Origin: JAPLDP01 sp964628285
GTDB lineage: Bacteria; Bacteroidota; Bacteroidia; Bacteroidales; JAGONC01
DNA length: 31,408 nucleotides
Assembly: GCA_964628285.1 (NCBI GenBank)
Contig: CAZVNP010000038.1
Span: 1-31,408 of the forward strand
Reading direction: 5' to 3'
Shown: positions 23,664-31,408 of the stretch, in pieces
Position numbering within the stretch: the first letter of the stretch is position 1
Layout of the letters: each line of letters opens with the position of its first letter
The notes under the pieces: generated by a model
Database searches by the model: none
The model's input: the letters and a program-made list of their open reading frames with translations, nothing else
What the model was told of the DNA's origin: nothing
Made by a program: the position numbers and the translations under genes

Positions 23664-23786
23664 TACGATAAACCGAAAAGCGATTGGCGAATACCGTTAT
23701 GGGCTTCATTACCGAATGCCCGATACCTGAAATAATCTGAATCATGATATCCTCTTATATTACCCTCATCATCCAAAACAAAATTT

Positions 23787-23794
23787 TACATTTG
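23787..23794 (+). promoter_or_regulatory. Possible -7 element upstream of the POT transporter
   Basis: TACATTTG matches TAnnTTTG, about 100 bases before the ATG at 23894. No clear -33 element is present. If used, it gives an unusually long leader of about 93 bases in which I see no named riboswitch. The whole spacer 23664-23893 holds nothing else identifiable. Confidence 0.3.
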
Positions 23795-23893
23795 CAAATC
23801 TCAAGATACAGGTCTTGCTCTTTCATGTTTAACAAACGGTTATAGTAGGACTTCTTCAGGGGATAAGGTCGTCAACACATAACCATACACATT

Positions 23894-25342
23894 ATGAGCA
23901 GAATATCTGGGGTTTTCCGCAAGTTCCCAGGCTCCTTCTGGTCGGCCAACACGATGGAGCTCTTCGAGCGCTGGGCCTGGTACGGCATGTTCATGGTACT
24001 GGCTCTTTACCTTACAGGCTCCACCGACACGGGAGCGCTGGGCTTCACACAGTCACAGAAAGGGATACTCGTCGGCACCGTCGTCATGTCGCTCTATTTT
24101 CTGCCCATCATCACCGGCGCCATCGCCGACAGGTTCGGATATAAACGGGTGCTCATCATCGCCTATCTCATCCTGATCTCGGGTTATTACCTCATGGGTA
24201 AATTCCGGTCCTACGGCGGGATGTTCTTCATCTTTTTCTATGTTGGCATCGGTGCGGCCCTGTTCAAGCCCATCGTCTCAGCCACGGTGGCCAAGACCAC
24301 CGACAAGGAGACCTCATCGATCGGCTTCGGAATCTTCTATATGATGGTCAACATCGGGGCTTTCATAGGGCCCATATTCGCCTCCAAGTTCAGGGCGATC
24401 GACTGGCATTATGTCTTCATCATGTCGTCGGTGATCATCTGCCTCAACATGATCATCGTCCTTTTCATTTACAAGGAGCCGCCACGTCAGAAGAACACCG
24501 ATCCGCTGCTGAAAGCCATAGGACATGTTTTCAAAAACATTTTCATTGCCCTGACCGACCTGAAATTCCTGGTCTTCCTTCTCATTATCATTGGTTTTTG
24601 GGCCATGTACAACCAGCTTTTTTACACCCTGCCTGTTTTTATCAACCAGTGGGTCGATACCACCGGCATTTACCATGCTCTGGCCTCTGTGTCACCGGGG
24701 CTGGCGGCGGCCATTGGCACGGCACAGGGTACCATTGCCCCTGAGATATTATCTGACCTTGACGCATTATATATCATCTTCTTTCAAATCCTGGTCTCCT
24801 CGTTCGTCATGCGTTTCAAGCCTCTGAATGCCATGATATCGGGTATCATCGTGGGCGCCATGGGCATCGGCCTGTGGTTCGTTACCCAGAACGGCATCTA
24901 TCTTTTTCTGTCACTGCTTATTTTTGGGTTGGGTGAGATGTCGAGCTCGCCAAAGATCACGGAATATATAGGCCGGATAGCACCGCCTGATAAAGTGGCT
25001 CTGTATATGGGCTGTTCTTTTCTTCCCCTGGCCGGTGGCAATTTCCTGGCCGGCATCCTGTCGGGAGGAGTCTATACCCGGATAGCCGATAAAATATCAC
25101 TTCTCCAGAGGGAAGTGGCCGCCAGAGGCTTAAGTATACCGCATATCTCTGAAACCTTTACACAAAACGACTATATTAACAGGGCCTGCGAACTGATGGG
25201 CCTTAACCATCAACAGCTGACCGACATGTTGTGGAACCGCTACCATCCTTCCAATATCTGGATCGTATTCACCGGAATAGGCATAGGCACTGCCATAATC
25301 CTGTTCCTTTATGACCGGCTCTGGCTCAAGAGCAGGAAATAG
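23894..25342 (+). CDS. POT/PTR2-family proton-dependent peptide transporter
   Basis: This 482-residue MFS protein has about 12 membrane segments. TM1 has the POT proton-coupling signature ExxER in MELFERWAWYGMFMVLALYL. TM2-TM3 has SLYFLPIITGAIADRFGYKR, the MFS loop. FFYVGIGAALFKPIVSATVAKT and FGIFYMMVNIGAFIGPIFAS match the family's TM4-5 region. It imports di- and tripeptides, or related compounds, with protons. Between about residues 255 and 290 there is an insertion-like stretch (TTGIYHALASVSPGLAAAIG). It ends in a hairpin shared with the convergent rhomboid gene. Confidence 0.9.
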   Translation: MSRISGVFRKFPGSFWSANTMELFERWAWYGMFMVLALYLTGSTDTGALGFTQSQKGILVGTVVMSLYFLPIITGAIADRFGYKRVLIIAYLILISGYYLMGKFRSYGGMFFIFFYVGIGAALFKPIVSATVAKTTDKETSSIGFGIFYMMVNIGAFIGPIFASKFRAIDWHYVFIMSSVIICLNMIIVLFIYKEPPRQKNTDPLLKAIGHVFKNIFIALTDLKFLVFLLIIIGFWAMYNQLFYTLPVFINQWVDTTGIYHALASVSPGLAAAIGTAQGTIAPEILSDLDALYIIFFQILVSSFVMRFKPLNAMISGIIVGAMGIGLWFVTQNGIYLFLSLLIFGLGEMSSSPKITEYIGRIAPPDKVALYMGCSFLPLAGGNFLAGILSGGVYTRIADKISLLQREVAARGLSIPHISETFTQNDYINRACELMGLNHQQLTDMLWNRYHPSNIWIVFTGIGIGTAIILFLYDRLWLKSRK

Positions 25343-25354
25343 AAGTTCCTGCTC
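25330..25354. terminator. Inverted repeat between convergent POT and rhomboid genes
   Basis: GAGCAGGAA (25330-25338) and TTCCTGCTC (25346-25354) pair perfectly around a 7-base loop containing the POT stop codon. It lies between two converging genes 20 bases apart and could end both transcripts. No T-run follows directly, so this is a moderate call. Confidence 0.45.
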
Positions 25355-25362
25355 ACGATAGC

Positions 25363-26115
25363 CTATTGTTTTTTCTTGGAGGATGGCTTGTAATGATAGG
25401 TTATTTTCATGTCATCGCCGGAGTCATGACCGGATGATTTCTTCTTTTCCTTTGTGTCACCGGGGACTTCCCAGTACCTGTCTTCACTTTCATCACCTTC
25501 TTCATCCTCATCCTCTTCTTCATACTCCCAGTCGTACTTTTTTCTTTGTGGCCCGTACTTCCTGAAATAGACCGCCAGCACCAATCCGGCGAGCATCCCC
25601 ATCAAATGCGACTCCCAGGAAATGTTCTTTTCCGGGATGAAATTGGGAAAAATACCCCATACCATCCCCCCGTAAAGGAAAACGACAATAAATGAGACGA
25701 TGGAAAGGCGTACATCTTTCCTGATCAGTCCGCTGAAAAAAAGAAAAGAAGCGAAGCCATAGATCAATCCGCTGGCACCCAGGTGATAGGCTTCACGTGC
25801 AAAGAACCAGGTCCAGAGACCCGTCATGAAATAGATGAGGAAGAAAATCCAGTAAGCTATCTCTCTGTAAAAATAGAATATGCCCACCGACAGTACAAAC
25901 AGGGGAATTGAATTGGCTGCCAGATGGGCGAAGCTCGCATGCACCAGGGGGGCGGTCACGATGCCGATCAATCCGCTGGCCTTAAGAGGATAAATACCCA
26001 GGAATCCCAGATCGATTGAAAAAAGCGATTCGAAAATACGGATCAGCCATAGAAAAATAAGGAAAATGGAAGGAAAGACAAGACTCCTGAGAAATTTTTT
26101 CCGCTCGGTCTCCAT
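25363..26115 (-). CDS. Rhomboid family intramembrane serine protease
   Basis: This 250-residue protein has six predicted membrane helices. The catalytic Ser115 is in LGASGLIYG (GxSG) and the catalytic His170 in SWESHLMGMLAG. The oxyanion-side residues His64 and Asn68 are in SFAHLAANSIP. The rhomboid core ends near residue 186. A cytoplasmic tail follows, strongly acidic at first (EYEEEDEDEEGDESED) and basic at the end. The tail has low complexity and no recognised domain. Substrates are unknown. The minus strand has a TATCTTTG (26235-26228) about 110 bases upstream that could serve as a -7 element. Confidence 0.9.
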   Translation of the reverse strand: METERKKFLRSLVFPSIFLIFLWLIRIFESLFSIDLGFLGIYPLKASGLIGIVTAPLVHASFAHLAANSIPLFVLSVGIFYFYREIAYWIFFLIYFMTGLWTWFFAREAYHLGASGLIYGFASFLFFSGLIRKDVRLSIVSFIVVFLYGGMVWGIFPNFIPEKNISWESHLMGMLAGLVLAVYFRKYGPQRKKYDWEYEEEDEDEEGDESEDRYWEVPGDTKEKKKSSGHDSGDDMKITYHYKPSSKKKQ

Positions 26116-26241
26116 ATACGTATATTCTGTTTACCTGTAATTCCCTCTGACGATCCTGGCATTGTAAGTCGTCATGCCTTATCTCTTGAAAATGTTAAAC
26201 AGTGTTAAAAGTGGCATTTAACCAACCCAAAGATAATTAAA

Positions 26242-26499
26242 ATGTTTAATTTCGACCGCTTTTTATCAATCCCGGTCGGGGAATTATGCCATGTGGCAGG
26301 TTTGAATCCGGTGCATCATTTAAGTGCCGTTATGTGTCCTTTCAGAACGCTTATCGTCAATATAACGGAGGGAAGGTCTGATGATTTTTTCTATCGATTT
26401 CATATGACAGACGGCATGTTGTTGCAGTTACGTTTTTATGAAAAAGAGGGGCTCCCGGAACAGATAAAGCCTTTGATTCATAACTTTGCAAAAAAATAA
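26242..26499 (+). CDS. Small unknown protein cotranscribed with the S41 protease
   Basis: This 85-residue protein starts MFNFDRFLSIPVGELCHVAG and carries a Cys-containing centre (AVMCPFRTLIVNITEGRSDDF) and a helical, basic C-terminus. I do not recognise the family. It ends three bases before the start of the processing protease, so the pair is almost certainly translated from one mRNA. No signal peptide or membrane segment is seen, so it is probably cytoplasmic. Confidence 0.55.
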   Translation: MFNFDRFLSIPVGELCHVAGLNPVHHLSAVMCPFRTLIVNITEGRSDDFFYRFHMTDGMLLQLRFYEKEGLPEQIKPLIHNFAKK

Positions 26500-26502
26500 A
26501 AA

Positions 26503-28125
26503 ATGAAACGAATAGTCAGAATATACATTCCGTTGTATACAGTTTTGTTCTGTGTGGCGCTGTTTCTTCTTTCACCCGGCAGCGGTCGTGCCCAGACGCC
26601 CGATGCCAAAGCGACCTATCAGAAACTGGCGGCAACCCTGCAGATCATCGATTTCTTTTATGTCGACACGGTTAACGAACCGGCACTGGTCGAAGACGGC
26701 ATCGTCGAAATGCTCAAGCACCTCGACCCTCACTCGGTATACATCCCCAAAGATGAGGTGGAAAGAACCAATGAACCCCTTGTGGGAAACTTCGAGGGCA
26801 TCGGTGTGCAGTTTCAGATCTTCAAGGATACCATTCTTATCATTTCACCTGTCCCGGGAGGCCCCTCGGAAAAGCTGGGCATCCTGGCCGGTGACAAGAT
26901 TGTGAAGATCGATGGGGAAGGTGCTACAGGACCCTCAATCAATAATGACTGGGTGATGAAAAAGCTGCGCGGAGCCAAAGGCACCAAGGTGACTGTTTCG
27001 ATCCTGCGAAAAGGGAAAAAAGATCTGATCGATTACACCATCACCAGGGATGAGATACCTATCAACAGCATCGATGCCGTTTATATGGTGTCGAACAATA
27101 TTGGTTACATCAAGCTGAACCGTTTTGCCAGGACCACCATAGACGAATTTCATAAGGCCGTGGAGGATTTGAAAGCCCAGGGCATGCAAAACCTGATCCT
27201 TGACCTGCGCTATAACTCGGGCGGATACCTTAACATCGCTGTCGAGCTGTCAGATGAATTTCTGCCCGACGGCAAGCTGATTGTCTACACCCAGGGATTG
27301 AAAAGTCCGCGCACCGACTACAAAGCCACCTCCTCGGGTGATTTTGAGAAGGGTCGCCTGGTGGTGATGATCAACGAGGGCTCGGCCTCCGCCAGCGAGA
27401 TCGTGTCGGGTGCCGTGCAGGACTGGGACCGCGGCATCATCGTCGGCCGCCGCTCCTTCGGCAAAGGATTGGTGCAGAAACCTTTCCGCCTGCCCGATGA
27501 ATCTATCATACGCCTGACCACAGCCAAGTACTATACTCCCACAGGACGTTGCATACAGAAATCTTATGCCGAAGGCAATGAAGCTTACTTCGAAGACCTT
27601 TCCAACAGGGTGAAACATGGAGAGCTGGTCCATGCCGACAGTATCCATTTCCCCGATTCGCTGAAATACTTCACCCCGGCACACCGCACCGTATATGGCG
27701 GCGGCGGTATCATGCCCGACGTGTTCATACCCTATGATTCATCACGCTTCTCGGATTATTATGTCGACCTCAGAAGGAAAAACGTTTTCAACAGCTTCGT
27801 ACTGGATTACCTTGACAATAACCGGAAAGCGATACAACATAAATACCCCGATTTTAACAGCTTTAACCAGGGCTTTACCGTCGATGACCAGATGATAGAC
27901 CGCTTCATGAATTATGCTGAGAAAGAAGGCGTTAAAAAAGACCAAAAGGGCTTTGACACCTCCAGGGATGAAATTACATATGACATCAAAGCGTTAATAG
28001 CACGGAATTTATTCGATGTGAACGCTTATTTCCGGGTCATCAGCCATATTGACGACGAATTGCAAAAAGCCATCAACATCATGAACGACAAGACGATGTT
28101 CAACAAACTGAGCATCAGATATTGA
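26503..28125 (+). CDS. C-terminal processing peptidase (S41 family) with PDZ domain
   Basis: This 540-residue protein has an N-terminal signal or anchor sequence (IYIPLYTVLFCVALFLLSPG), so it works in the periplasm. After a helical cap comes a PDZ domain (about 85-170, with GIGVQFQI, SEKLGILAGDKIVKIDGEG). The S41 catalytic core follows: a Ser in NEGSASASEIVSGA and, 25 residues later, the general-base Lys in RRSFGKGLVQKPF. The C-terminal ~180 residues form the extra helical domain common in Bacteroidota tail-specific proteases. It degrades or trims proteins from the C-terminus. It is cotranscribed with the 85-residue protein. Confidence 0.92.
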   Translation: MKRIVRIYIPLYTVLFCVALFLLSPGSGRAQTPDAKATYQKLAATLQIIDFFYVDTVNEPALVEDGIVEMLKHLDPHSVYIPKDEVERTNEPLVGNFEGIGVQFQIFKDTILIISPVPGGPSEKLGILAGDKIVKIDGEGATGPSINNDWVMKKLRGAKGTKVTVSILRKGKKDLIDYTITRDEIPINSIDAVYMVSNNIGYIKLNRFARTTIDEFHKAVEDLKAQGMQNLILDLRYNSGGYLNIAVELSDEFLPDGKLIVYTQGLKSPRTDYKATSSGDFEKGRLVVMINEGSASASEIVSGAVQDWDRGIIVGRRSFGKGLVQKPFRLPDESIIRLTTAKYYTPTGRCIQKSYAEGNEAYFEDLSNRVKHGELVHADSIHFPDSLKYFTPAHRTVYGGGGIMPDVFIPYDSSRFSDYYVDLRRKNVFNSFVLDYLDNNRKAIQHKYPDFNSFNQGFTVDDQMIDRFMNYAEKEGVKKDQKGFDTSRDEITYDIKALIARNLFDVNAYFRVISHIDDELQKAINIMNDKTMFNKLSIRY

Positions 28126-28142
28126 TGAAATAGAAATAATTA

Positions 28143-28173
28143 TTGGTATTAATTAACATAATCCTTAATTTTG
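28143..28173 (+). promoter_or_regulatory. Bacteroidota-type promoter of the DUF1573 gene
   Basis: TTG (28143-28145), 20 bases, TAATTTTG (28166-28173), a full TAnnTTTG match. The transcription start is expected near 28180, with a ~33-base leader. The same N20 spacing occurs upstream of the CGNR and zapA-operon genes. Confidence 0.6.
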
Positions 28174-28212
28174 CATGGTGTTTATGCAGTGAAATCTTAA
28201 AACTTAAACCAC

Positions 28213-28668
28213 ATGAAAAAAATCGCTTTATTAATCGGAATCATTGCATTTGCTTTTTTCACGGTGAATGCTCAGACAGATCAGCCGGAAAATCCCAATG
28301 CGCCTGATATCAGCTTTGATAAGCTGGTTCATGACTATGGGACCATCACACAGGACGCCAATGGCGAATGCGAGTTCACATTCACCAACACCGGTAAGGA
28401 GCCCTTGGTTCTGACCAATGTCCGCTCATCATGCGGATGTACCGTCCCAAGCTGGCCACGCCAACCCATTCTGCCGGGCAAGAATGATGTCATTAAGGTG
28501 AAGTACGCCACCAACAGGCTGGGCGTGATCAACAAAACCATTACCGTCGAATCCAACGCCAAAACCAACCCGGTGACCCTCCGCATCACCGGTAATGTGG
28601 TAGCACCTCCCAGCGAGACCATCCCCGAGAAAAACATCGACCAGAATTCGACCCCAGTCCCCAAGTAA
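28213..28668 (+). CDS. DUF1573 secreted protein
   Basis: This 151-residue protein has a signal peptide (MKKIALLIGIIAFAFFTVNAQ) and one DUF1573 Ig-like domain. Its motifs are FDKLVHDYGTITQDANGECE, then FTNTGKEPLVLTNVRSSCGC, then TVPSWPRQPILPGKNDVIKV. The SSCGCT Cys pair is the family hallmark. The last residues (APPSETIPEKNIDQNSTPVPK) are a Pro-rich tail. Such proteins are abundant periplasmic or surface proteins of Bacteroidota with no settled function. It follows the S41 protease by 87 bases with its own promoter. Confidence 0.88.
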   Translation: MKKIALLIGIIAFAFFTVNAQTDQPENPNAPDISFDKLVHDYGTITQDANGECEFTFTNTGKEPLVLTNVRSSCGCTVPSWPRQPILPGKNDVIKVKYATNRLGVINKTITVESNAKTNPVTLRITGNVVAPPSETIPEKNIDQNSTPVPK

Positions 28669-28695
28669 TCCTTCGGAACATGATATTTTTCCCAT

Positions 28696-28770
28696 GTAGC
28701 CGGTGGTTCTGTAACCACCGGCTACGTTATATCTGCAATCTGCCGCCGGTGGTTCCCAACCACCGGTTTT
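28696..28770 (+). terminator. Two related hairpins after DUF1573; the second with a T-run
   Basis: First hairpin: GTAGCCGGTGGTT (28696-28708) and AACCACCGGCTAC (28713-28725), a perfect 13-bp stem with a 4-base loop. Second: CCGGTGGTT (28746-28754) and AACCACCGG (28758-28766), 9 bp with a 3-base loop, followed by TTTT (28767-28770). Both share the core CCGGTGGTT...AACCACCGG, so one looks like a copy of the other. The second is a credible intrinsic terminator; the pair also looks like a dispersed palindromic repeat. Confidence 0.6.
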
Positions 28771-28796
28771 ATTATATGTCCGGTCAGGAAAAAAAT

Positions 28797-28804
28797 TATA
28801 TTTG
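28797..28804 (+). promoter_or_regulatory. Probable -7 element of the aminotransferase gene
   Basis: TATATTTG is a full TAnnTTTG match, 36 bases before the ATG at 28841. It shows that the upstream in-frame TTG at 28802 is not the translation start. A -33 element is not convincing. Confidence 0.45.
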
Positions 28805-28840
28805 CAGTATAAAAACGGCAATCTTAAAACACCATACACT

Positions 28841-30037
28841 ATGCCCACGATCTCCGAAAAAGGACGGCGTATGCCTGCCTCACCCATACGCAAGCTGGTA
28901 CCCTTTTCCGACGAAGCCAAGAAAAGAGGGATCAAAGTCTATCACCTCAACATTGGTCAGCCCGACATTGAGACGCCTGAGGAAGCTTTACATGCTATCC
29001 GTCATTTCAATGAGAAGGTGGTGGCCTACAGTCACTCCGCCGGTATTCTTTCATACCGCCAGAAGCTGACGCAGTATTATAAAAGCAAGAACATCGCGGT
29101 GACAAGCGATGAGATCATCGTCACCACAGGAGGCTCCGAAGCCATCCTGTTCACCTTTGGTTCCTGCATGGACCAGGGCGACGAGGTCATCATTCCGGAA
29201 CCTTTCTATGCCAATTATAACGGTTTTGCCGTCAACGCCGGCGTCGTCATCAGGCCCATACCGTCATATATCGAGTCGGATTTTGCACTGCCTCCCATCG
29301 CCGAGTTTGAGAAGGCCATCACACCCAAGACCAGGGCTATCCTGATCTGCAACCCGAACAATCCGACGGGTTATCTCTATTCGAAAGAAGAGCTGGAGAG
29401 GTTGAGGGAGATCGTTCTCAAACATGATCTTTTTCTCATTGCCGATGAGGTTTACAGGGAATTTTGTTATGATAACTCACAGCATTATTCGGTCATGAAC
29501 CTGGAGGGGCTGGAGAAGCACGTGGTTATGGTCGACTCGGTGTCGAAGCGTTACAGTGCCTGCGGTTTCCGCATCGGCACCCTGATCTCGCGCAACCATG
29601 AGGTCATGCAGACGGCGCTGAAGTTCGCCCAGGCACGGCTGAGTCCCCCCACCTTCGGACAGGTGGCCGCCGAGGCCGCCATCGATGTGCCCGAGACCTA
29701 TTTCGCGGAGATTCTTGACGAATACCATGCCCGCCGCAACACGGTGGTGGAAGCCGTCAGCAGCATCCCCGGCGCCATGTGCCCCACGCCCAAAGGGGCT
29801 TTCTATGTTGTGGCACGCCTTCCCATTGACGACTCCGACCGCTTTTGCCGATGGCTGCTCGAAGAGTTCAACTATCACGGCGAAACGGTCATGTTCGCTC
29901 CCGCCACAGGCTTCTATGCCACCCGGGGCCGCGGCCTTGATGAGGTCAGGATAAGCTATGTCCTCAATGTCGAAGAGCTAAAGAAAGCCATGACATGCCT
30001 CACCGAAGCACTGAAAGTCTACCCCGGAAGGACGTAA
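28841..30037 (+). CDS. Class I/II pyridoxal-phosphate aminotransferase
   Basis: This 398-residue fold-type I aminotransferase has YHLNIGQPDIETPEEAL at the N-terminus and AYSHSAGILSYRQKLTQYY next. TGGSEAILFTFGSC contacts the PLP phosphate, NPNNPTGYLYSKEELERL carries the conserved Asn, and IADEVYREFCY the PLP-ring Asp and Tyr. The Schiff-base Lys is in VDSVSKRYSACGFRIG. VRISYVLN near the end carries the Arg that binds the substrate carboxylate. Substrate is probably an aspartate- or aromatic-type amino acid and cannot be settled from sequence. The gene is complete, with TAA at 30035-30037, one base before the assembly gap. Confidence 0.9.
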   Translation: MPTISEKGRRMPASPIRKLVPFSDEAKKRGIKVYHLNIGQPDIETPEEALHAIRHFNEKVVAYSHSAGILSYRQKLTQYYKSKNIAVTSDEIIVTTGGSEAILFTFGSCMDQGDEVIIPEPFYANYNGFAVNAGVVIRPIPSYIESDFALPPIAEFEKAITPKTRAILICNPNNPTGYLYSKEELERLREIVLKHDLFLIADEVYREFCYDNSQHYSVMNLEGLEKHVVMVDSVSKRYSACGFRIGTLISRNHEVMQTALKFAQARLSPPTFGQVAAEAAIDVPETYFAEILDEYHARRNTVVEAVSSIPGAMCPTPKGAFYVVARLPIDDSDRFCRWLLEEFNYHGETVMFAPATGFYATRGRGLDEVRISYVLNVEELKKAMTCLTEALKVYPGRT

Positions 30038-30038
30038 A

Positions 30039-30138
30039 NNNNNNNNNNNNNNNNNNNNNNNNNNNNNNNNNNNNNNNNNNNNNNNNNNNNNNNNNNNNNN
30101 NNNNNNNNNNNNNNNNNNNNNNNNNNNNNNNNNNNNNN
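30039..30138. other. Assembly gap (100 N)
   Basis: Exactly 100 N, the usual placeholder for a gap of unknown length. The aminotransferase and the NamZ gene may not be true neighbours. The 30 bases after the gap (GCGCGCGTTTGCAACGCGTG, then CCGCATTAGC) form a GC-rich, partly self-complementary stretch that may be a repeat that broke the assembly. Confidence 0.95.
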
Positions 30139-30185
30139 GCGCGCGTTTGCAACGCGTGCCGCATTAGCAACATTTCTATACACCT

Positions 30186-31394
30186 TTATTTAAAATCCGG
30201 ATAAAGCAGATATTTCTTTCTTATCACCCTAAACCCCTCCAGATCCCCCTTCCAACTCTCCCTGATCTCCTCCTCACTCTTCCCGGTTATGATCTCCTTA
30301 CGCAACTCATCACTCCCCGCCAACTTGTCAAAATAGGCATTGAAAAACGCTGTGGAATCATAAAGAAACCGGTAGGCATTGATCAGCCACACCAGCTCTA
30401 TCCGCTTGTTTCCCGGTTCGCCTGCAGATGAACCCGACACATTGAATCCGTAGCAAGCCACACCTTCATACGGTGGGTGCTTGGCACCCGGCATGCTGTG
30501 TGGCGTAAAGGTGTAAGATCCAGTCATATACTTCGGATGGCCGTACACCTCGAAGGGGTGAGCGGTGCCCCTGCCGACGCTTACCACTGTCCCCTCGAAT
30601 AACGCCAGCGATGGGTATAGCCTCACCGCATTGGCAGTAGGCAGGTTGGGTGAGGGCTTCACAGGCAGGTCATAACGGCACGAATGATCATAACCCTTCA
30701 GCGGTACCACCGTCAAATCGGCTTTCATGCCGTTTTTCAGCCATCCTTCTCCGTTGACCATCTCCGCATACTCTCCGATGGTCATGCCATAGACGATGGG
30801 CACGGGATGGAGGCCCACGAACGAGGCATACTCCTTCCTGAGCATCGGCCCGTCGGCATAGTCGCCGTTGGGATCGGGACGGTCCAGGACGATGACCGGA
30901 ACATGGTTCTCGGCGCACGCTTCCATCACGTAGGTCAGGGTCGAGATATAGGTGAAGAAGCGCACGCCCACATCCTGGATGTCGAAAAGCACGACATCTA
31001 CGCCTTTCAGATCCCCTTCCGAAGGCTTGAAATGATCGCCGTAGAGAGAGATGATTGGTATGCCGGTAACTTTATCCGTCATGTTGCCAATCTCCTGTCC
31101 GGCATCCTCCGTGCCCCTGAATCCGTGCTCCGGGCTGAATATCTTAACCACCCGGAATCGGGCATGCACCAGACTATCGACGAGAGGCGTATGGCCTATC
31201 AACGAGGTTTGGTTGGCGACGATGGCAATGCGCTTGCCGGAGAGCCAGGGGAAATAGATGTCCGTTCGTTCGGCACCGGTGATGATGACACAGGCATGGA
31301 CATCCTGACGGACCGGAACGCGATTGGACACAGGTTGCGATGAGCAGCCCTGAAAGATAAGGAAGATGCAAACTATAAGAGGCAATGTTCGCAT
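30186..31394 (-). CDS. namZ: Exo-beta-N-acetylmuramidase NamZ (DUF1343), lipoprotein
   Basis: This 402-residue protein has a lipoprotein signal peptide with a lipobox (LIFQGCSS, Cys at about residue 17), so it is anchored to a membrane facing the periplasm or surface. The body is the DUF1343 (GH171) family: IAIVANQTSLIG, then FSPEHGFRG with the conserved Glu-His, then DVVLFDIQDVGVRFFTYIST, LDRPDPNGDYADGPML and SPNLPTANAVRLYPSLALFE. NamZ enzymes release terminal N-acetylmuramic acid from peptidoglycan fragments and serve cell-wall recycling or scavenging. The start is the ATG at 31394, 14 bases from the window edge, so its promoter is outside. Confidence 0.9.
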   Translation of the reverse strand: MRTLPLIVCIFLIFQGCSSQPVSNRVPVRQDVHACVIITGAERTDIYFPWLSGKRIAIVANQTSLIGHTPLVDSLVHARFRVVKIFSPEHGFRGTEDAGQEIGNMTDKVTGIPIISLYGDHFKPSEGDLKGVDVVLFDIQDVGVRFFTYISTLTYVMEACAENHVPVIVLDRPDPNGDYADGPMLRKEYASFVGLHPVPIVYGMTIGEYAEMVNGEGWLKNGMKADLTVVPLKGYDHSCRYDLPVKPSPNLPTANAVRLYPSLALFEGTVVSVGRGTAHPFEVYGHPKYMTGSYTFTPHSMPGAKHPPYEGVACYGFNVSGSSAGEPGNKRIELVWLINAYRFLYDSTAFFNAYFDKLAGSDELRKEIITGKSEEEIRESWKGDLEGFRVIRKKYLLYPDFK

Positions 31395-31408
31395 ACCGGA
31401 TTGGAATT

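Noticed and set aside
26228..26235. TATCTTTG as rhomboid promoter
   Set aside because: It matches TAnnTTTG on the minus strand but has no -33 element at 17-21 bases and would give a 105-base leader; kept only as a remark.
30684..31343. Plus-strand frame of 219 codons over the NamZ gene
   Set aside because: Shadow of the NamZ coding strand; no recognisable domain and no promoter or ribosome site.

Overview
The window comes from a member of the Bacteroidota, probably an uncultured Bacteroidales-like lineage known from a draft or metagenome assembly: a run of 100 N marks a scaffold gap at 30039-30138. The phylum call rests on several things seen directly. A secreted protein ends in a type IX secretion (T9SS) sorting domain. 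Several genes have promoters of the Bacteroidota type, TTTG/TTG - 18 to 20 bases - TAnnTTTG. There is also a DUF2851 gene, a DUF1573 gene and a zapA / 6S RNA / rny neighbourhood.

Layout. 1-3900 is an AT-rich accessory stretch: the tail of an unknown gene, a 5' remnant of a group II intron, an ABM-fold protein diverging from a CGNR zinc-finger protein, a small HExxH membrane protein, a QueG-like double 4Fe-4S protein, and a second, shorter intron-like remnant. 3932-7300 (mostly minus strand) holds the T9SS protein, a sulfotransferase, a truncated acyl-CoA dehydrogenase and a palindromic repeat element. 7305-14260 is a DNA-repair and mutagenesis block. A LexA/CI-type self-cleaving XRE-S24 repressor is followed by an exonuclease/GIY-YIG nuclease on the minus strand. 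A Y-family polymerase (DinB) and an error-prone-type DnaE diverge from them on the plus strand. A pair of palindromes, TGATTA-N5-TAATCA, lies in front of dinB and is a good candidate for the repressor's operator. A four-helix-bundle gene bordered by inverted heptamer repeats has apparently inserted between the repressor and the polymerases.

14305-18997 is housekeeping: purine nucleoside phosphorylase, RNase Y, a 6S RNA in the classical zapA-linked position, ZapA with a coiled-coil partner, and DUF2851. 19117-25342 carries two APC amino-acid permeases, an ORF6N protein with a broken 5' end, a ComEA-like helix-hairpin-helix protein and a POT peptide transporter. 25363-30037 carries a rhomboid protease, a small unknown protein joined to a C-terminal processing protease, a DUF1573 protein and a class I/II aminotransferase. 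After the gap comes a NamZ-type (DUF1343) N-acetylmuramidase lipoprotein.

The most interesting system is the LexA-like / exo-GIY-YIG / DinB / DnaE block. It looks like a Bacteroidota counterpart of the imuA-imuB-dnaE2 mutasome of other phyla, with its own repressor and a recognisable candidate operator. All assignments come from reading the sequence; no database search was run.
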